NCBI RefSeq assembly: GCF_002192535.1
Contig: NZ_NAIA01000001.1
Location: 61,333-125,332 of the forward strand
Reading direction: 5' to 3'
DNA: 64,000 bases
Origin: Polynucleobacter hirudinilacicola
GTDB lineage: Bacteria > Pseudomonadota > Gammaproteobacteria > Burkholderiales > Burkholderiaceae
Notes under the pieces: generated by a model
Database searches by the model: none
What the model saw: only the letters and a program-made list of their open reading frames with translations
Told to the model about the DNA's origin: nothing
In this document: piece after piece, positions 62,946-64,000 of the stretch
How positions within the stretch are numbered: position 1 is the stretch's first letter
How the letters are laid out: every line of letters starts with the position of its first letter
Made by a program: the position numbers and the translations under genes

Positions 62946-63764
62946 TTAGAAGCCAAATGCCTTGCGGCTTTCATTGAACATGAACGCTGCAAGGAAAAAC
63001 AACATGACGCCGAAGATGCGTTTGAGCTGAGCAACATTAAGCTTGCGCGCCATCTTGGCTCCTAGTGGAGCAGTGAAGATACTGACTGCCACAATGCAAG
63101 CAACGGCTGGCACGTACACAAAACCTAATGATCCAGCAGGAAGGTTGGGGTAGTCCCAGCTACCATACATATAACCTATGGTTGCTGCTGCTGCAATTGG
63201 AAATCCTAGGCCAGAAGAGCTTGCCATTGCGACGTGGGGTTTAACGTTGCACCAGAGCATAAATGGCACTGTAATAAATGCGCCGCCTGCGCCAACTAAG
63301 CTGGATAGGCAGCCTGCAAAGGCTCCGAATGAAAATAATCCTAGTTTGCCCGGTAACTCACGGCCTACCCCCGGTTTTTTATTGAGAATCATCTGAATAG
63401 AGGTGTAAACAATGAAGATGGCAAAAAAGAGCGATAGCCATGAAGTATTGAGTGCCTCAAAAATTTCACTTCCACCAATAAGACTCCCCGCAACCAATCC
63501 AGGGCTAAATGCAGCAACCAGCTTCCAATCAATCGAGCCATGTTTGTGATGCGCCCAAATTGCAGAGGTTGTTGTAAATAGAATGGTAGCCATACCGGTT
63601 GCAATTGCCATGTGCACGATAACGCTTTGATCAAAATTCAGATGGTTGAATACTAAGATCATGAAGGGCACAAGAATCATGCCGCCCCCTATGCCAAGAA
63701 GCCCCGCCAGAAAACCTGCGATGCTACCGCATAACATCAGCATTGCAATATCAGTTAGTAACAT
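62946..63764 (-). CDS. TSUP/TauE-SafE family sulfite or organic-anion transporter
   Basis: A 272-residue membrane protein with about eight helices and two TSUP repeats: GFLAGLLGIGGGMILVP in the first half and GCLSSLVGAGGAFITVPF in the second. Members export or import sulfite, sulfoacetate, taurine-derived anions or other small organic anions. It is encoded just downstream of the 6S RNA gene and convergent with matB. The substrate is undetermined. Confidence 0.92.
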   Translation of the reverse strand: MLLTDIAMLMLCGSIAGFLAGLLGIGGGMILVPFMILVFNHLNFDQSVIVHMAIATGMATILFTTTSAIWAHHKHGSIDWKLVAAFSPGLVAGSLIGGSEIFEALNTSWLSLFFAIFIVYTSIQMILNKKPGVGRELPGKLGLFSFGAFAGCLSSLVGAGGAFITVPFMLWCNVKPHVAMASSSGLGFPIAAAATIGYMYGSWDYPNLPAGSLGFVYVPAVACIVAVSIFTAPLGAKMARKLNVAQLKRIFGVMLFFLAAFMFNESRKAFGF

Positions 63765-63770
63765 GAATTC

Positions 63771-63979
63771 CCCGCCTTAGCCGCTAGGCCGTCATCCTGA
63801 ACCCTAAGGTTCAAGGTGGAACGGCTACTCTGTTTCGGGTGCATTAAGTGATTCAGGGAGTGACCAAGTCTAAGTTGGCACTGTGAACCAGCAAAACGCT
63901 CACGCCCACAAGGTAAAGATCGTTCCGGATGCTTGCGCATCGGTTCAAGGAACTATTGGCCTTGGCGAACCAGGCAGGG
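63771..63979 (-). ncRNA. ssrS: 6S RNA (regulator of sigma70 RNA polymerase)
   Basis: Read on the minus strand, the 5' part CCCTGCCTGGTTCGCC-AAGGCC pairs with the 3' part GGCCTAGCGGC-TAAGGCGGGG to close a long rod. Conserved 6S segments are visible: TCCTTGAACCGATGCG on the 5' side and CACCTTGAACC-TTAGGGTTCAGG followed by ATGACGGC on the 3' side, flanking a central unpaired bubble that mimics an open promoter. The 3' end lies just before the TSUP transporter start. The exact 5' end is uncertain by about 10 nt. Confidence 0.8.
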
Positions 63980-64000
63980 AAAGGGTTTGCAGCAAAGCAT

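Overview
The window looks like a chromosomal segment of a small-genome betaproteobacterium of the Burkholderiaceae. Polynucleobacter or a close relative is my inference. The basis is the family content and order: nadD-rsfS-rlmH-maf-rng, hemF-purD, lptF/lptG divergent from pepA-holC-lgt, msbA beside glycosyltransferases, a CysB-type regulator, a Bug-family receptor, a betaproteobacterial-type 6S RNA, and tight packing with many ATGA overlaps. No species call is possible from sequence reading alone.

Region 1 (1-6.7 kb) opens with the C-terminal end of a CusA/CzcA-type metal efflux pump and a P-II-like protein. Several small membrane ORFs and an HD-domain protein follow. Then comes a peroxide-defence block: rubrerythrin, an Fe-S/CCG-domain protein, a DUF3501 protein and OxyR with Cys199 and Cys208.

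Region 2 (about 6.8-24.1 kb) is the most unusual part. An intact tRNA-Lys(UUU) gene with its own terminator lies on the minus strand at 24032-24107. Partial copies of its 3' end, each next to a terminator-like hairpin, recur downstream in the same orientation at about 20.6, 19.8, 17.5, 16.4, 15.0, 9.3 and 6.8 kb. They become more degraded with distance. They cut the region into segments of one gene or one operon each: a solitary adenylate cyclase; an SHP/DHC/cytochrome b561 set plus an amino-acid ABC transporter; a Coq4-like protein; acetoacetate decarboxylase; a SoxC/SoxD-like pair; and an isoprenylcysteine-methyltransferase-like protein. Next to the tRNA is a 3.4-kb element with a tyrosine integrase, an excisionase-like protein, a short MobV-type relaxase, a Cro/C1-type regulator and a small membrane protein. 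It has matching 11-bp-period repeats at both ends. I read the region as a tRNA-anchored cassette array built by serial insertion, with a minimal integrative mobilizable element as the newest layer.

Region 3 (24.2-63.8 kb) is mostly core genome: amiC-tsaE, queG, azlCD, a GntR-regulated D-2-hydroxyacid dehydrogenase divergent from a serine-glyoxylate aminotransferase, glcG, rhlE, gluQ/dnaE, LPS glycosyltransferases with msbA, the rng-maf-rlmH-rsfS-nadD-hemF-purD-yebC run, tRNA-Leu(CAA), a CysB-like regulator, lptG-lptF, pepA-holC-lgt, and a malonate-use cluster (LysR regulator, malonyl-CoA decarboxylase, Bug receptor, malonyl-CoA synthetase). The decarboxylase is split by a frameshift at an A7 tract. 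The window ends with a TSUP transporter and a 6S RNA gene.
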